Origin: Trebonia sp964581815
GTDB taxonomy: Bacteria; Actinomycetota; Actinomycetes; Streptosporangiales; Streptosporangiaceae
Reading direction: 5' to 3'
Length of the DNA: 64,000 bases
NCBI GenBank assembly: GCA_964581815.1
Contig: CAZORE010000018.1
Span: 18,477 to 82,476 of the forward strand
Shown here in pieces: positions 33,890-42,377 of this stretch (its first letter is position 1; each line of letters opens with the position of its first letter). A program made the position numbers and the translations under genes. Under the pieces are notes generated by a model that was not told the origin of the DNA, searched no databases, and was given only the letters and a program-made list of their open reading frames with translations.

Positions 33890-34705
33890 GTGAGCGGACG
33901 ACGTAATGACGGGGACGGAACAGAAGCGGCCGACCCCGCCATACTGTCCTGCGCTCTTGCCGTGCCCATCACCGCCGAGACCCTCGAGCGGGCGCTGACC
34001 CACCGGTCGTACGCCTACGAGAACGGCGGCCTGCCGACCAACGAACGGCTCGAGTTCCTCGGCGACTCGGTGCTCAGCCTGGTGGTCACCGACACCCTGT
34101 TCAATGGCCACCCCGACATGCCCGAAGGCCAGCTGGCGAAGCTGCGCGCCGCGGTGGTGCAGATGAACGCGCTCGCCGAAGTCGCCCGCGACCTCCAACT
34201 CGGCTCGTTCGTCCGGCTCGGCCGCGGCGAGGAGGGGACCGGCGGGCGGGACAAGCCGTCGATCCTCGCCGACACGCTGGAGGCCGTGATCGGCGCGACG
34301 TACATCGACTGCGGCCTGCCCGCGGCGAGTGACCTGGTGCACCGGCTGTTCGACCCGGTCATCGAGCGGTCCTCGTCGCTCGGCGCGGGCCTCGACTGGA
34401 AGACGTCGCTGCAAGAGCTGACCGCGGACCACAGCCTCGGCGTGCCCGAGTACCAGGTCAAGGACAGCGGCCCGGACCACCAGAAGCTGTTCCGCGCCGT
34501 GGTCAAGGTGGGCAGCAGGGAACTCGGCTCCGGGGAAGGCCGCTCGAAGAAGGCCGCGGAGCAACTGGCCGCCCAGGCCGCCTACCGGACGATCACCGCG
34601 GAAAGAGATCAAGAGCACGAGGCACCGGAACGGATGCGGCTTACCCAAGCCACGTCCGCTAGCTCGCTAGGCGGGGAAGCCCCCGGCGCCGCGTCCGAAG
34701 GCTAG
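33890..34705 (+). CDS. rnc: Ribonuclease III
   Basis: 271 aa. RNase III cleaves double-stranded RNA, including rRNA precursors. The endonuclease signature NERLEFLGDSVLSLVVTDTLF carries the catalytic Glu and Asp; DTLEAVIGATYIDCG carries the second acidic pair. The C-terminal dsRNA-binding domain reads DWKTSLQELTADHSLGVPEYQVKDSGPDHQKLF and GRSKKAAEQLAAQAAY. An approximately 35-residue unconserved tail ends the protein. In Streptomyces the orthologue (AbsB) affects antibiotic production. It starts with GTG and mutM follows after 5 bp. Confidence 0.96.
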   Translation: MSGRRNDGDGTEAADPAILSCALAVPITAETLERALTHRSYAYENGGLPTNERLEFLGDSVLSLVVTDTLFNGHPDMPEGQLAKLRAAVVQMNALAEVARDLQLGSFVRLGRGEEGTGGRDKPSILADTLEAVIGATYIDCGLPAASDLVHRLFDPVIERSSSLGAGLDWKTSLQELTADHSLGVPEYQVKDSGPDHQKLFRAVVKVGSRELGSGEGRSKKAAEQLAAQAAYRTITAERDQEHEAPERMRLTQATSASSLGGEAPGAASEG

Positions 34706-34710
34706 GTACC

Positions 34711-35643
34711 GTGCCCGAATTGCCCGAGGTGGAGACCGTCCGCGCGGGGATTGAGCAGCACGTCGTGGGCCGCACGGTCGCGACCGCGCAGGTACTCAAC
34801 GCGCGCGCCGTCCGCCGCGACCCGGCGGGACCCGACGGGTTCGCCGCCGCGATGGCCGGCCGCACCTTCCTGCGCGCGGAACGCCGCGGCAAGTACCTCT
34901 GGTTCGCCCTTGACGACTCCATCTCCCGGGGGGACACTCCGCTTCCCGGGGGGAACCCCCCCGGACCCCCCAGCCCGTACCCCCCGGCGGAGGCGCTGCT
35001 CGCGCACCTGGGGATGAGCGGCCAGCTCCTGGTCGGCGCCGGGGACCGCCCGCTGTCGCCCCACGTCCGCGCCCGCTTCACGTTCACCGACGACGGCCCC
35101 GACCTGCGATTCACCGACCAGCGCACCTTCGGCCACGTGATGCTGTGCGCGCTTATCCCCTCCGGCGGAGTGCCGGCCCCGATCGCGCACATCGCGCCGG
35201 ACCCGCTCGAGGCGGCCTTCGACCCGAAGCACTTCGCGGCGCGCCTGGCACTCAAGAAGACCCAGGTCAAGCGGGCGCTGCTGGATCAGTCGCTGATCAG
35301 CGGCATCGGCAACATCTATGCGGACGAGGCGCTGTGGCGGGCGCGGCTGCACTGGGCGCGGCCCACCGACACGTTGACGCGGGCTGAGGTGTCGCGGCTG
35401 CTCGATGCGGTCCGCGAGGTGCTTACGGAGGCGCTCAAGGCGGGCGGCACGTCGTTCGACGCGCTGTACGTCAACGTGAACGGGGAGAGCGGCTATTTCG
35501 ACCGTTCGCTGAACGCCTACGGCCGGGAGGGCGAGCCGTGCACTCGCTGCGCCGCCCCCATCCGCCGCGACGCGTTCATGAACCGCTCCTCCTATAGCTG
35601 CCCGCGCTGCCAGAAGCCGTCGTCGCCGGCGTCCAAGCACTAG
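34711..35643 (+). CDS. mutM: Formamidopyrimidine-DNA glycosylase / AP lyase
   Basis: 310 aa. MutM removes 8-oxoguanine. PELPEVETVRAGIE gives catalytic Pro2 and Glu3 after Met removal. ERRGKYLWFAL carries a conserved Lys, AHLGMSGQLLVG follows, KRALLDQSLISGIGNIYADEALWRARLHWARP is the helix-two-turn-helix, and the C-terminal zinc finger is CTRCAAPIRRD with SCPRCQ. A Pro/Gly-rich insertion of about 25 residues (69-95) separates the ALDD strand from the AHLGMSG strand where most MutM proteins have a few residues. Its DNA is a G/C-tract-rich element. Confidence 0.95.
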   Translation: MPELPEVETVRAGIEQHVVGRTVATAQVLNARAVRRDPAGPDGFAAAMAGRTFLRAERRGKYLWFALDDSISRGDTPLPGGNPPGPPSPYPPAEALLAHLGMSGQLLVGAGDRPLSPHVRARFTFTDDGPDLRFTDQRTFGHVMLCALIPSGGVPAPIAHIAPDPLEAAFDPKHFAARLALKKTQVKRALLDQSLISGIGNIYADEALWRARLHWARPTDTLTRAEVSRLLDAVREVLTEALKAGGTSFDALYVNVNGESGYFDRSLNAYGREGEPCTRCAAPIRRDAFMNRSSYSCPRCQKPSSPASKH

Positions 35644-35661
35644 CATCACGCCGGTCAATGT

Positions 35662-35681
35662 CCCCTAGATATAGGGGTTTT
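35662..35681 (+). terminator. Rho-independent terminator after mutM
   Basis: CCCCTA-GATA-TAGGGG is a perfect 6-bp stem with a tetraloop followed directly by TTTT. It lies 19 bp beyond the mutM stop and should end the DUF177-rpmF-rnc-mutM transcript. Confidence 0.85.
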
Positions 35682-35694
35682 CGCGCATGGTCGT

Positions 35695-35723
35695 TTGTCT
35701 GGGGACGGGATCTTTGATAAGAT
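35695..35723 (+). promoter_or_regulatory. Candidate housekeeping-sigma promoter for the small coiled-coil gene
   Basis: TTGTCT (35695-35700) and TAAGAT (35718-35723) are separated by 17 bp and match the actinobacterial TTGAC/TANNNT pattern. The pair lies just past the mutM terminator and about 140 bp upstream of the small coiled-coil gene. The long leader contains no obvious structure. Confidence 0.5.
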
Positions 35724-35865
35724 AAACGGCATAACGGGTGACAGGGTGCTCTCAACTTGACCGCGATAGATCATGGTGAGACCCTGTACCTGTTGCCCGC
35801 ACGCGCAACGACGTGCGGTTCACAATGTGCCCACCCTGGTCACTCAGTGTGGAGGACCTTTCACC

Positions 35866-36060
35866 ATGTCGAAGGCTCTATACGGCCACGTCGGCGGTCC
35901 CGATCCGCGCATGGTCTCTGAAATGCGTCGCCTGCAGCAGCGCGTTCGTGACCTGGAAGCCGAGCTTGTCCGGCTCCAGGAAGTGAACGATGCCCTTGCC
36001 TCAGGGCTGTCGCATGACGAGGACGTGCTGGTTCTCGACCGTGAGCCCGCGCTCGCCTGA
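35866..36060 (+). CDS. Small conserved coiled-coil protein of actinobacteria
   Basis: 64 aa from ATG at 35866, with GGAGG 10 nt upstream. After MSKALYGHVGGPDPRMVSEM it is one heptad-patterned helix (RRLQQRVRDLEAELVRLQEVNDAL) with an acidic end (HDEDVLVLD). The N-terminal 'MSKALxGxVGGPDPR' pattern is one I associate with small conserved actinobacterial proteins of unknown function. It has its own promoter and terminator and lies between mutM and smc. I cannot assign a role. Confidence 0.85.
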   Translation: MSKALYGHVGGPDPRMVSEMRRLQQRVRDLEAELVRLQEVNDALASGLSHDEDVLVLDREPALA

Positions 36061-36481
36061 CCAACTCAGGAAGCGCCGCTCAGCCCGCCGCGAGCGGGTC
36101 TGTCAAAGGCCACCGTCAGAAAACGAACAAGGGACGCCTCGGATGGCGTCCCTTATCGTTGTCTGGCCAGCCTCAGCCGTGACGTTCGCCACATCGGTGG
36201 CGCCTCGCTTCCCTGGTGTCCGGTTTGACGCTTATGCACGTTCATCGGTTACGCTAGGTGCATTGGCGTAAGCAAAATCACACCAACAAAAATAGCTGAA
36301 CATCGATGTGACACGCATCTCAGGATGTTTACCCGGCCAATATCGATTGGCCATCGGACGTTCAAGGGATTTCCCGGTTCCGCGCCGTTTCCGGCGGCTG
36401 TCCGCCCGGGACGGTAATGTTCGGTGGATGCCGATGGCCGGCCGGCGCATCGCGGGGTAGTTCCGGGGGAGGAGAGGACGC
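36061..36481. other. 421-bp intergenic region before smc
   Basis: It contains the terminator of the small coiled-coil gene (36129-36158) and then about 300 bp of relatively A+T-rich DNA with no gene. TTGACG (36225-36230) followed after 19 bp by TACGCT (36250-36255) is a weak promoter candidate for smc. A GGAGGAGAGG stretch at about 36468-36478 is the smc ribosome-binding site. Confidence 0.5.
36129..36158 (+). terminator. Terminator after the small coiled-coil gene
   Basis: AAGGGACGCC-TCGGAT-GGCGTCCCTT is a perfect 10-bp stem with a 6-nt loop, 69 bp after the stop codon. It is followed by ATCGTTG, with only a weak T run. Confidence 0.75.
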
Positions 36482-39400
36482 GTGTACCTGAAGTCCCTCA
36501 CGCTGCGCGGCTTCAAGTCCTTCGCCTCCGCGACCACGCTGCGCCTCGAGCCGGGCATCACCTGCGTCGTCGGCCCCAACGGCTCGGGCAAGTCCAACGT
36601 GGTCGACGCCCTGTCCTGGGTGATGGGCGAGCAAGGCGCCAAGAGCCTGCGCGGCGGCAAGATGGAGGACGTCATCTTCGCCGGCACCACGAGCCGGGCG
36701 CCGCTCGGCCGGGCCGAGGTCACGCTCACCATCGACAACAGCGACGGCGCCCTGCCGATCGACTACTCCGAGGTGACGATCAGCCGCCTGATGTTCCGCT
36801 CCGGGCAGAGCGAGTACGCGATCAACGGCGACAGCTGCCGCCTGCTCGACGTGCAGGACCTGCTGTCCGACAGCGGGCTCGGCCGGGAGATGCACGTGAT
36901 CGTCGGCCAGGGCCAGCTCGACCAGATCTTGCACGCGGGCCCCGAGGCGCGCCGGGCGATCATCGAGGAGGCGGCCGGCGTACTCAAGCACCGCAAGCGC
37001 AAGGAAAAGGCGCTGCGCAAGCTCGACGCGATGCAGCTCAACCTCACCCGGCTCGTCGACCTGACCGGCGAGCTCGGCCGGCGGCTCAAGCCGCTCGGCC
37101 GGCAGGCCGAGGTCGCGCGGAAGGCCGCCACCATCCAGGCGGAGCTGCGCGATGCCAAGCTCAGGCTGCTCGCCGACGACTACGGGCGCCTGCGCGGCAA
37201 GCTTGAGCGCGAGGCGGCCGACGAGGCCGCGATCCGCGCCCGCCGCGCCGAGCTCGAGGCGGCGCTGGCCGACGCGCGCGCCCGCGAGGCCGCGTTCGAC
37301 GTCGCGGTCCAGGCGCAGGCGGCCGAGCTGGCCCGCGCGCAGCAGACCTGGTTCGCGCTCTCGTCGCTGACCGAGAAGCTCCGCGCGGTACAGGGGCTGG
37401 CCGCCGAGCGGGTCAGGCTGCTCGCGGCCGACGCCGAGCCGGAACGGCCTGGCCGTGACCCGGACGAGCTCGACCGGCAGGCTGCCGAGCTGCGCGACGA
37501 GGAGGCCGGCCTGACCGAGCGGCTCGCCGAGGGCCGCGAGGCCCTGGCGGAGTCCGTCTCGATGCGCACCATGGCCGAGACCGCGCTCGCCACGGCCGAG
37601 CGCAGGCTCGCCGACGCCGCGCGGGCCGCCGCGGGCCGCGCCGAGCGCCTCGCCCGGCTGCGCGGCATGGTCGACGCCGCGGCCAGCCGGGCCGCCGCGA
37701 CCAGCGAGGAAATCGACCGCCTGACCACCGCCGCCGAGGCGGCCCGCGCCCGCGCCGAGCGCGCGCGGCAGGAGTACAGCCAGGTGCAGGACGTCGCCGA
37801 CGACGGCGACTCCGACCGCAGCGGCATCACCGCCGAGCTGGATCAGGCCCAGCGGGACCATCAGCAGCACACCGAACGAGTGGTGGCTGCGCGCAAGTCG
37901 GAACGCGCCGCCAACAGCGAGGTGGCGGCACTGCGGGCCCGCACCGACACGCTCGGCGAGACCCTCCGCCAGGGCGTCGACGCTACCGCCGCGGTCCTCG
38001 CCGACCCGGAGCGCTTCCGCGGCGTGCTCGGCACCTTCGCCGCCAAGCTCACCGTCGCCGACGGCTACCAGAAGGCGGTCGGCGCCGCCCTCGGCGCCGC
38101 CGCCGAGGCGCTCACCGTGAACGGCCTCGACACGGCGGTAGAAGTCCTGACCAGCATCAGAAGCGCGAACAAGGGCACCGTCGGCCTGGTGATCGCCAGC
38201 CCGTCCGGGTCAGGCAGTTCCGACCATCGCGCTGAGTACTTTCCGCGCGTGGGTTCGCTGCCGGAGCTGCCCGACGGCGCGCACTGGGTGGCCGATCTGG
38301 TGACGGAGCCGGCCGAGCTCTCCTGGGCGGTCGCGGACTTGCTCGGCGACGTGGTGGTCACGGTCGGCCTGGACGAGGCAGCCGCCTTCGTTGCGGATCA
38401 TCCCGAGTTTCGTGCGGTGACGCGGGACGGCGACCTGATCGGCGCGCACTGGGCGCGCGGCGGCTCCGCCGGCGGGCAGTCGCTGCTCGACGTGCGCGCC
38501 GCGGCGGACGAGGCGGCGGCCAGGCTCGCCGAGGCCGAGCTCGCCGAGGCGGCCGCGGCGGACGCGCTCGCCGCGGCGACCGAGGCGCAGGAGGCCGCCA
38601 GGCAGCAGCTTGAGGAGATCCGCGGCCGCATGCGGGCGGTGGACGCGGCCGCGGCCGAGATATCCGGGCGGCTCGGCCGCCTGGCGGGCGCGGCGCGCGC
38701 CGCGGCGGACGAGGCCAAGCGGCTCGACGCGTCGGTGGGCGCAGCGCTGCGCAGCGCGGAGAAGGACCAGGCCAAGCACCAGCAGCTGAAGAACGAGCTC
38801 GGCGAGGCGGAGGCCGAGGACCTGCGGGGGAGCGACCCGGAGTTCGAGGACAGCCAGGCCGATGAAGAGCGCGAGGAGCTGACTCAGCGGGCCGCGGCCG
38901 CGCGCAACGCCGAGATGGAGGCGCGCCTTGAGGTGCGCACCGTCGAGGAGCGGCTGCGCGCGATCACGGGGCGGGCCGACTCGCTCGCCGCCTCGGCGGC
39001 CGCCGAGCGGGCCGCCCGGGAGCGGGCGGCCGTCCGCCGCAGGCAGCGCGTCGCGCAGGCGTCGGTCGCCCGCGCGGTCGCCGCGGGCGCGGCACTCGCC
39101 GTGTCCGCCGCCGAGGCGTCTCTCGCCCAGGCGGCGGAGGAACGCTCGGAGGCCGAGGCGGCCAGCGCGAGCGGGACCGAGGCACTCAAGGCGGTGCGCG
39201 CTCAGGGGGCCACCGTCTCCGGCGAGCTCGACAAGGTTGTGAACACCGCGCACGGCACGGAGATCTCCCGCAACGAGCACCGGCTGCGCCTTGAGCAGCT
39301 GGCCATGCACGCGACGGACGAGTACGGCATCGAGCCGGACGCGCTCGTCACTGAGTACGGCCCGGACCAGCTGATCGTCGCGCCGGCCGACATGCCGTTC

Positions 39401-40378
39401 GCCGCCGCCGCGGTCAAGCGCGGCACCGCCGTGCCCGCGGACACCGTGCAAGCCGACGCGGGGACCGCCGCGACGGACGCGGACGGCCTGCGGGACGAGG
39501 CGGCGACGGACGCCGAGCCGGACAACGAAGGCGTCGCCGGCCCAGACGGCACCCTGGCCGCCGGGTCCGACGGGCTCTCGCTCGCGGACGCGCTGCGCGC
39601 GGTGCGCGCCGAGGCGGAGCAGGCCGCGGGCGCCCACGCGGCCGAGGCACAGCAGCGCAAGGACCGCAAGCAGGGCACGGCACCCGCCGCGCCGGAGACC
39701 GTGGCGGTGCCCTACGTGCGCGAGGACCAGGAGGCGCGCGCCGCCGAGGCCGAACGGCAGCTGGTGCGGCTCGGCAAGGTCAACCCGCTCGCCCTCGAGG
39801 AGTACGCGGCCCTGCAGGAACGGCACCAGTTCCTCGCCACCCAGCTCGAGGACCTGCGCAAGACCCGCCGCGACCTGCTCATGGTGGTCAAAGAGGTCGA
39901 TGACCGGGTGCAGGAGGTGTTCGCCTCGGCCTACGCCGACACCGCGCGCGAGTTCGAGGGCCTGTTCGCCCGGCTGTTCCCCGGCGGCTCAGGGCGGCTG
40001 ATCCTCACCGAGCCGGACGACATGCTGACCACGGGCATCGAGATCGAGGCCCGCCCGCCGGGCAAGAAGGTCAAGCGGCTGTCCCTGCTGTCGGGGGGCG
40101 AGCGGTCGCTGACCGCGATCGCCTACCTCTTCGCGGTCTTCAAGGCCCGCCCGTCGCCGTTCTACGTGCTGGACGAGGTCGAGGCGGCGCTCGACGACAC
40201 CAACCTGCAGCGCCTGCTGCGGGTCTTCGATGAGCTGCAGGAGAGCTCGCAGCTCATCGTCATCACGCACCAGCGGCGCACCATGGAGTCGGCCAACGCG
40301 CTGTACGGCGTCTCGATGCGCGGCGACGGCGTGTCCCAGGTGATCAGCCAGCGGGTCCGCGAGACCGAGCCGGCCTGA
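36482..40378 (+). CDS. smc: Chromosome segregation protein SMC
   Basis: 1298 aa condensin ATPase from GTG. The N-terminal head has MYLKSLTLRGFKSFASAT and Walker A GPNGSGKSNV (31-40), with the Q-loop region LDQILHAGPEARRAIIEEAAGV. Coiled coils flank a hinge at about 500-660 (FRGVLGTFAAKLTVADGYQKAVGAALGAAAEAL). The C-terminal head has the signature LLSGGERSLTAIAYLFA and Walker B FYVLDEVEAALDDTN. Between EYGPDQ (about 957) and PYVREDQEAR (about 1076) lies an Ala/Asp-rich insertion of roughly 100 residues in the second coiled-coil arm. With ScpA/ScpB (not here) it compacts and segregates the chromosome. ftsY follows after 135 bp. Confidence 0.96.
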   Translation: MYLKSLTLRGFKSFASATTLRLEPGITCVVGPNGSGKSNVVDALSWVMGEQGAKSLRGGKMEDVIFAGTTSRAPLGRAEVTLTIDNSDGALPIDYSEVTISRLMFRSGQSEYAINGDSCRLLDVQDLLSDSGLGREMHVIVGQGQLDQILHAGPEARRAIIEEAAGVLKHRKRKEKALRKLDAMQLNLTRLVDLTGELGRRLKPLGRQAEVARKAATIQAELRDAKLRLLADDYGRLRGKLEREAADEAAIRARRAELEAALADARAREAAFDVAVQAQAAELARAQQTWFALSSLTEKLRAVQGLAAERVRLLAADAEPERPGRDPDELDRQAAELRDEEAGLTERLAEGREALAESVSMRTMAETALATAERRLADAARAAAGRAERLARLRGMVDAAASRAAATSEEIDRLTTAAEAARARAERARQEYSQVQDVADDGDSDRSGITAELDQAQRDHQQHTERVVAARKSERAANSEVAALRARTDTLGETLRQGVDATAAVLADPERFRGVLGTFAAKLTVADGYQKAVGAALGAAAEALTVNGLDTAVEVLTSIRSANKGTVGLVIASPSGSGSSDHRAEYFPRVGSLPELPDGAHWVADLVTEPAELSWAVADLLGDVVVTVGLDEAAAFVADHPEFRAVTRDGDLIGAHWARGGSAGGQSLLDVRAAADEAAARLAEAELAEAAAADALAAATEAQEAARQQLEEIRGRMRAVDAAAAEISGRLGRLAGAARAAADEAKRLDASVGAALRSAEKDQAKHQQLKNELGEAEAEDLRGSDPEFEDSQADEEREELTQRAAAARNAEMEARLEVRTVEERLRAITGRADSLAASAAAERAARERAAVRRRQRVAQASVARAVAAGAALAVSAAEASLAQAAEERSEAEAASASGTEALKAVRAQGATVSGELDKVVNTAHGTEISRNEHRLRLEQLAMHATDEYGIEPDALVTEYGPDQLIVAPADMPFAAAAVKRGTAVPADTVQADAGTAATDADGLRDEAATDAEPDNEGVAGPDGTLAAGSDGLSLADALRAVRAEAEQAAGAHAAEAQQRKDRKQGTAPAAPETVAVPYVREDQEARAAEAERQLVRLGKVNPLALEEYAALQERHQFLATQLEDLRKTRRDLLMVVKEVDDRVQEVFASAYADTAREFEGLFARLFPGGSGRLILTEPDDMLTTGIEIEARPPGKKVKRLSLLSGGERSLTAIAYLFAVFKARPSPFYVLDEVEAALDDTNLQRLLRVFDELQESSQLIVITHQRRTMESANALYGVSMRGDGVSQVISQRVRETEPA

Positions 40379-40513
40379 CCGCGAAAAGCACGTGCAGTAA
40401 GCATGGGGAGTGCAAGGCTGGGCATGTTGTAGCGTGCTCAAGGGGCGTTGAACGCGGTCGGCCGTGTGGCGGCCGCGCCGGGGACATGCCGTTCTGGGAG
40501 ACTGTGGGCTTAT

Positions 40514-41695
40514 ATGACTGCGTACATCATCCTCATCGTGGTCGTCGCCGTGGTGCTGCTCGGCGTCGGCGGCACGGTGCTGCTACGGCCGCGGGGCATG
40601 CACGGGGTCCGCCGCGGCCGGGCTCGCGAGCTCGACCTGACCGGCTCCATGCCCAAACTCGACGACACGTCCGCGGGGACCGGCACCGCGACCGCCACCG
40701 CGCCGCCGCAGCAGCGCCAGGCGCCCCCGGAGCCGGCCGCGCCGCCGCGCCCCGCCCTGGAGAAGCCGCCGCCCTCGGCGGGCCGCATGATCCGGCTCCG
40801 GGCGCGGCTCGCCCGCTCGCAGAGCGGCTTCGGCAGCGCGCTGCTGTCCCTGCTGTCGCGGGACCGGCTCGATGACGAGACCTGGGACGAGCTCGAAGAG
40901 GTGCTGATCACCGCCGACGTCGGGGTGACGCCGGCCCGGCAGATCACCTCCGAGCTGCGCACCAAGGTCAAGGTCGAGGGGACGCGGAGCACCGACGAGG
41001 TCCGGGAGATGCTCAGGACCGAGCTGCTCGCCCAGGTGGAGACCCCGGCGAGCCGCGCGCTGCGCACCCAGCGGCACGAGGGCCGCCCGGCGGTCGTGCT
41101 CGTCGTCGGCGTCAACGGCACGGGCAAGACGACCACCTGCGGCAAGCTCGCCAGGTCGCTGGTGGGCGACGGCCAGACGGTGGTGCTCGGCGCGGCCGAC
41201 ACCTTCCGCGCCGCGGCCGCCGACCAGCTGCAGACCTGGGGCGAGCGGGTCGGCGCGCAGGTCGTCCGCTCGGACAAGGATCAGGCCGACCCGGCGAGCG
41301 TCGCGTTCGACGCGGTGTCCACGGGCATCGAGCAGGAGGCGGACGTGGTGCTCGTCGACACCGCGGGACGGCTGCACACCAAGAACGACCTGATGGACGA
41401 GCTCGGCAAGGTGAAGCGGGTCATCGAGAAGCGCACCGCGGTGGACGAGGTGCTGCTCGTGCTCGACGCCACCACCGGGCAGAACGGGCTGCGCCAGGCA
41501 CGGGTGTTCGCCGAGGTAGTAGACGTCACGGGCATCGTGCTCACCAAGCTCGACGGCACCGCCAAGGGCGGCATCGTGATCGCCGTGCAGCGCGAGATCG
41601 GCGTCCCCGTGAAGCTGGTCGGCCTCGGCGAGGGCCCCGACGACCTGGCCCCGTTCGACCCGGAGACATTCGTGGACGCCATCCTCGGCGGCTGA
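40514..41695 (+). CDS. ftsY: Signal recognition particle receptor FtsY
   Basis: 393 aa from ATG at 40514; the frame continues 22 codons upstream without family similarity. One N-terminal membrane helix (TAYIILIVVVAVVLLGVGGTVLL) anchors it, as in other actinobacteria. A Pro/Ala-rich linker (about 60-90) precedes the N domain. G-domain motifs: VVGVNGTGKTTTCGKLARSL (G1), AADTFRAAAADQLQTWGER (G2/insertion box), VDTAGRLHTKNDLMDEL (G3), and TKLDGTAKGGIVIAVQREIGVPVKLVGLGEGPDDL (G4/G5). It receives Ffh-ribosome complexes at the membrane. Confidence 0.97.
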   Translation: MTAYIILIVVVAVVLLGVGGTVLLRPRGMHGVRRGRARELDLTGSMPKLDDTSAGTGTATATAPPQQRQAPPEPAAPPRPALEKPPPSAGRMIRLRARLARSQSGFGSALLSLLSRDRLDDETWDELEEVLITADVGVTPARQITSELRTKVKVEGTRSTDEVREMLRTELLAQVETPASRALRTQRHEGRPAVVLVVGVNGTGKTTTCGKLARSLVGDGQTVVLGAADTFRAAAADQLQTWGERVGAQVVRSDKDQADPASVAFDAVSTGIEQEADVVLVDTAGRLHTKNDLMDELGKVKRVIEKRTAVDEVLLVLDATTGQNGLRQARVFAEVVDVTGIVLTKLDGTAKGGIVIAVQREIGVPVKLVGLGEGPDDLAPFDPETFVDAILGG

Positions 41696-42038
41696 CGCTG
41701 ACGCACCGGACGCCCTCCGGTCGCGGTCGCCGCGTTAGCCTCACCAGATCCCCCGATCATCCCTGACGTCAGCCCCAGGCGCCATCGCGGTGTGTAACCG
41801 TATCGTCGCAAGCTAACGCGAATTCACGGCCATCGCATGGATTCTGCGCCTTAAATTCCGTGTGCCGTGCAATTGCAGAAATCATCGCCAGGCCAAGAAA
41901 AAGGAAAGGCCGCCGACTGCCGGGCCGCCCGTCGGCGCCTGCGAGCAGGGGGATCGCCGGGATTGCCAGGGACTGTGCGCGGCATGATCTGCCGTCAGGC
42001 CGGCCAGCGCCGCCATGATCACGAAGGGTTTGAGTGTT

Positions 42039-42078
42039 ATGAAGGCTTTATCGCGTGATCACGCGATAAAGCCTTCAT
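42039..42078. repeat. 40-bp perfect palindrome
   Basis: The sequence reads ATGAAGGCTTTATCGCGTGA from 42039, and the following 20 bases (42059-42078) are its exact reverse complement, centred on TGATCA. There is no loop and no T run, so it is not a typical terminator. It could be a dispersed palindromic repeat, a miniature-element remnant or a very strong dimer-binding site. Confidence 0.9.
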
Positions 42079-42249
42079 GATCATGCTCCGGCCCGCGGTT
42101 ATGACCGGATATAACGGGCAAGAGGTCCATTGCGGGGACGGGGGAAAGGTTCACGGGGGAGCGAGGCTCACGGAGGTGGGGTGGCGAGGCGCTGCGGGGT
42201 GGGGGAGGCTCGTGAGGTGGCTGGCCCCGCGCCGGCCCGGAACCCGGCC

Positions 42250-42279
42250 GTCACGGGCGGCCGGAAACCCTGCTGTAAC
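42250..42279 (+). promoter_or_regulatory. Candidate GlnR box upstream of glnB
   Basis: GAAAC (42264-42268) and GTAAC (42275-42279) are separated by 6 bp and fit the alternating GaAAc-n6-gTnAc half-sites of the actinobacterial nitrogen regulator GlnR. A third half-site GTCAC (42250-42254) is 9 bp upstream instead of the expected 6. The site is about 100 bp before glnB, a known GlnR target in Streptomyces. This is a by-eye match in GC-rich DNA. Confidence 0.35.
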
Positions 42280-42377
42280 AGGAGGACCCCCGGTTTCACC
42301 GTTCTGACACATTCGGACTGGACGCTGGAAACGCAACTACGGCATTCTCGGACGTGATTGAACGAAAGGGTGGTCTC

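Larger units (their letters stand above)
41696..42377. other. 682-bp region without a gene between ftsY and glnB
   Basis: In Streptomyces the ammonium transporter gene amtB occupies this position. No reading frame here resembles AmtB. The left part (41700-42030) has no recognised feature. A 40-bp perfect palindrome lies at 42039-42078 with a degenerate partial copy just before it (CATGATCACGAAGG at 42014, compare CATGATCATG at 42076). The right part is G-rich, with a candidate GlnR box at 42250-42279 and the glnB leader. Short frames here look like chance. Confidence 0.6.

Noticed and set aside
41867..42307. Short open frames in the ftsY-glnB gap
   Set aside because: No similarity, poor starts, and one contains the palindrome; not remnants of amtB by eye.
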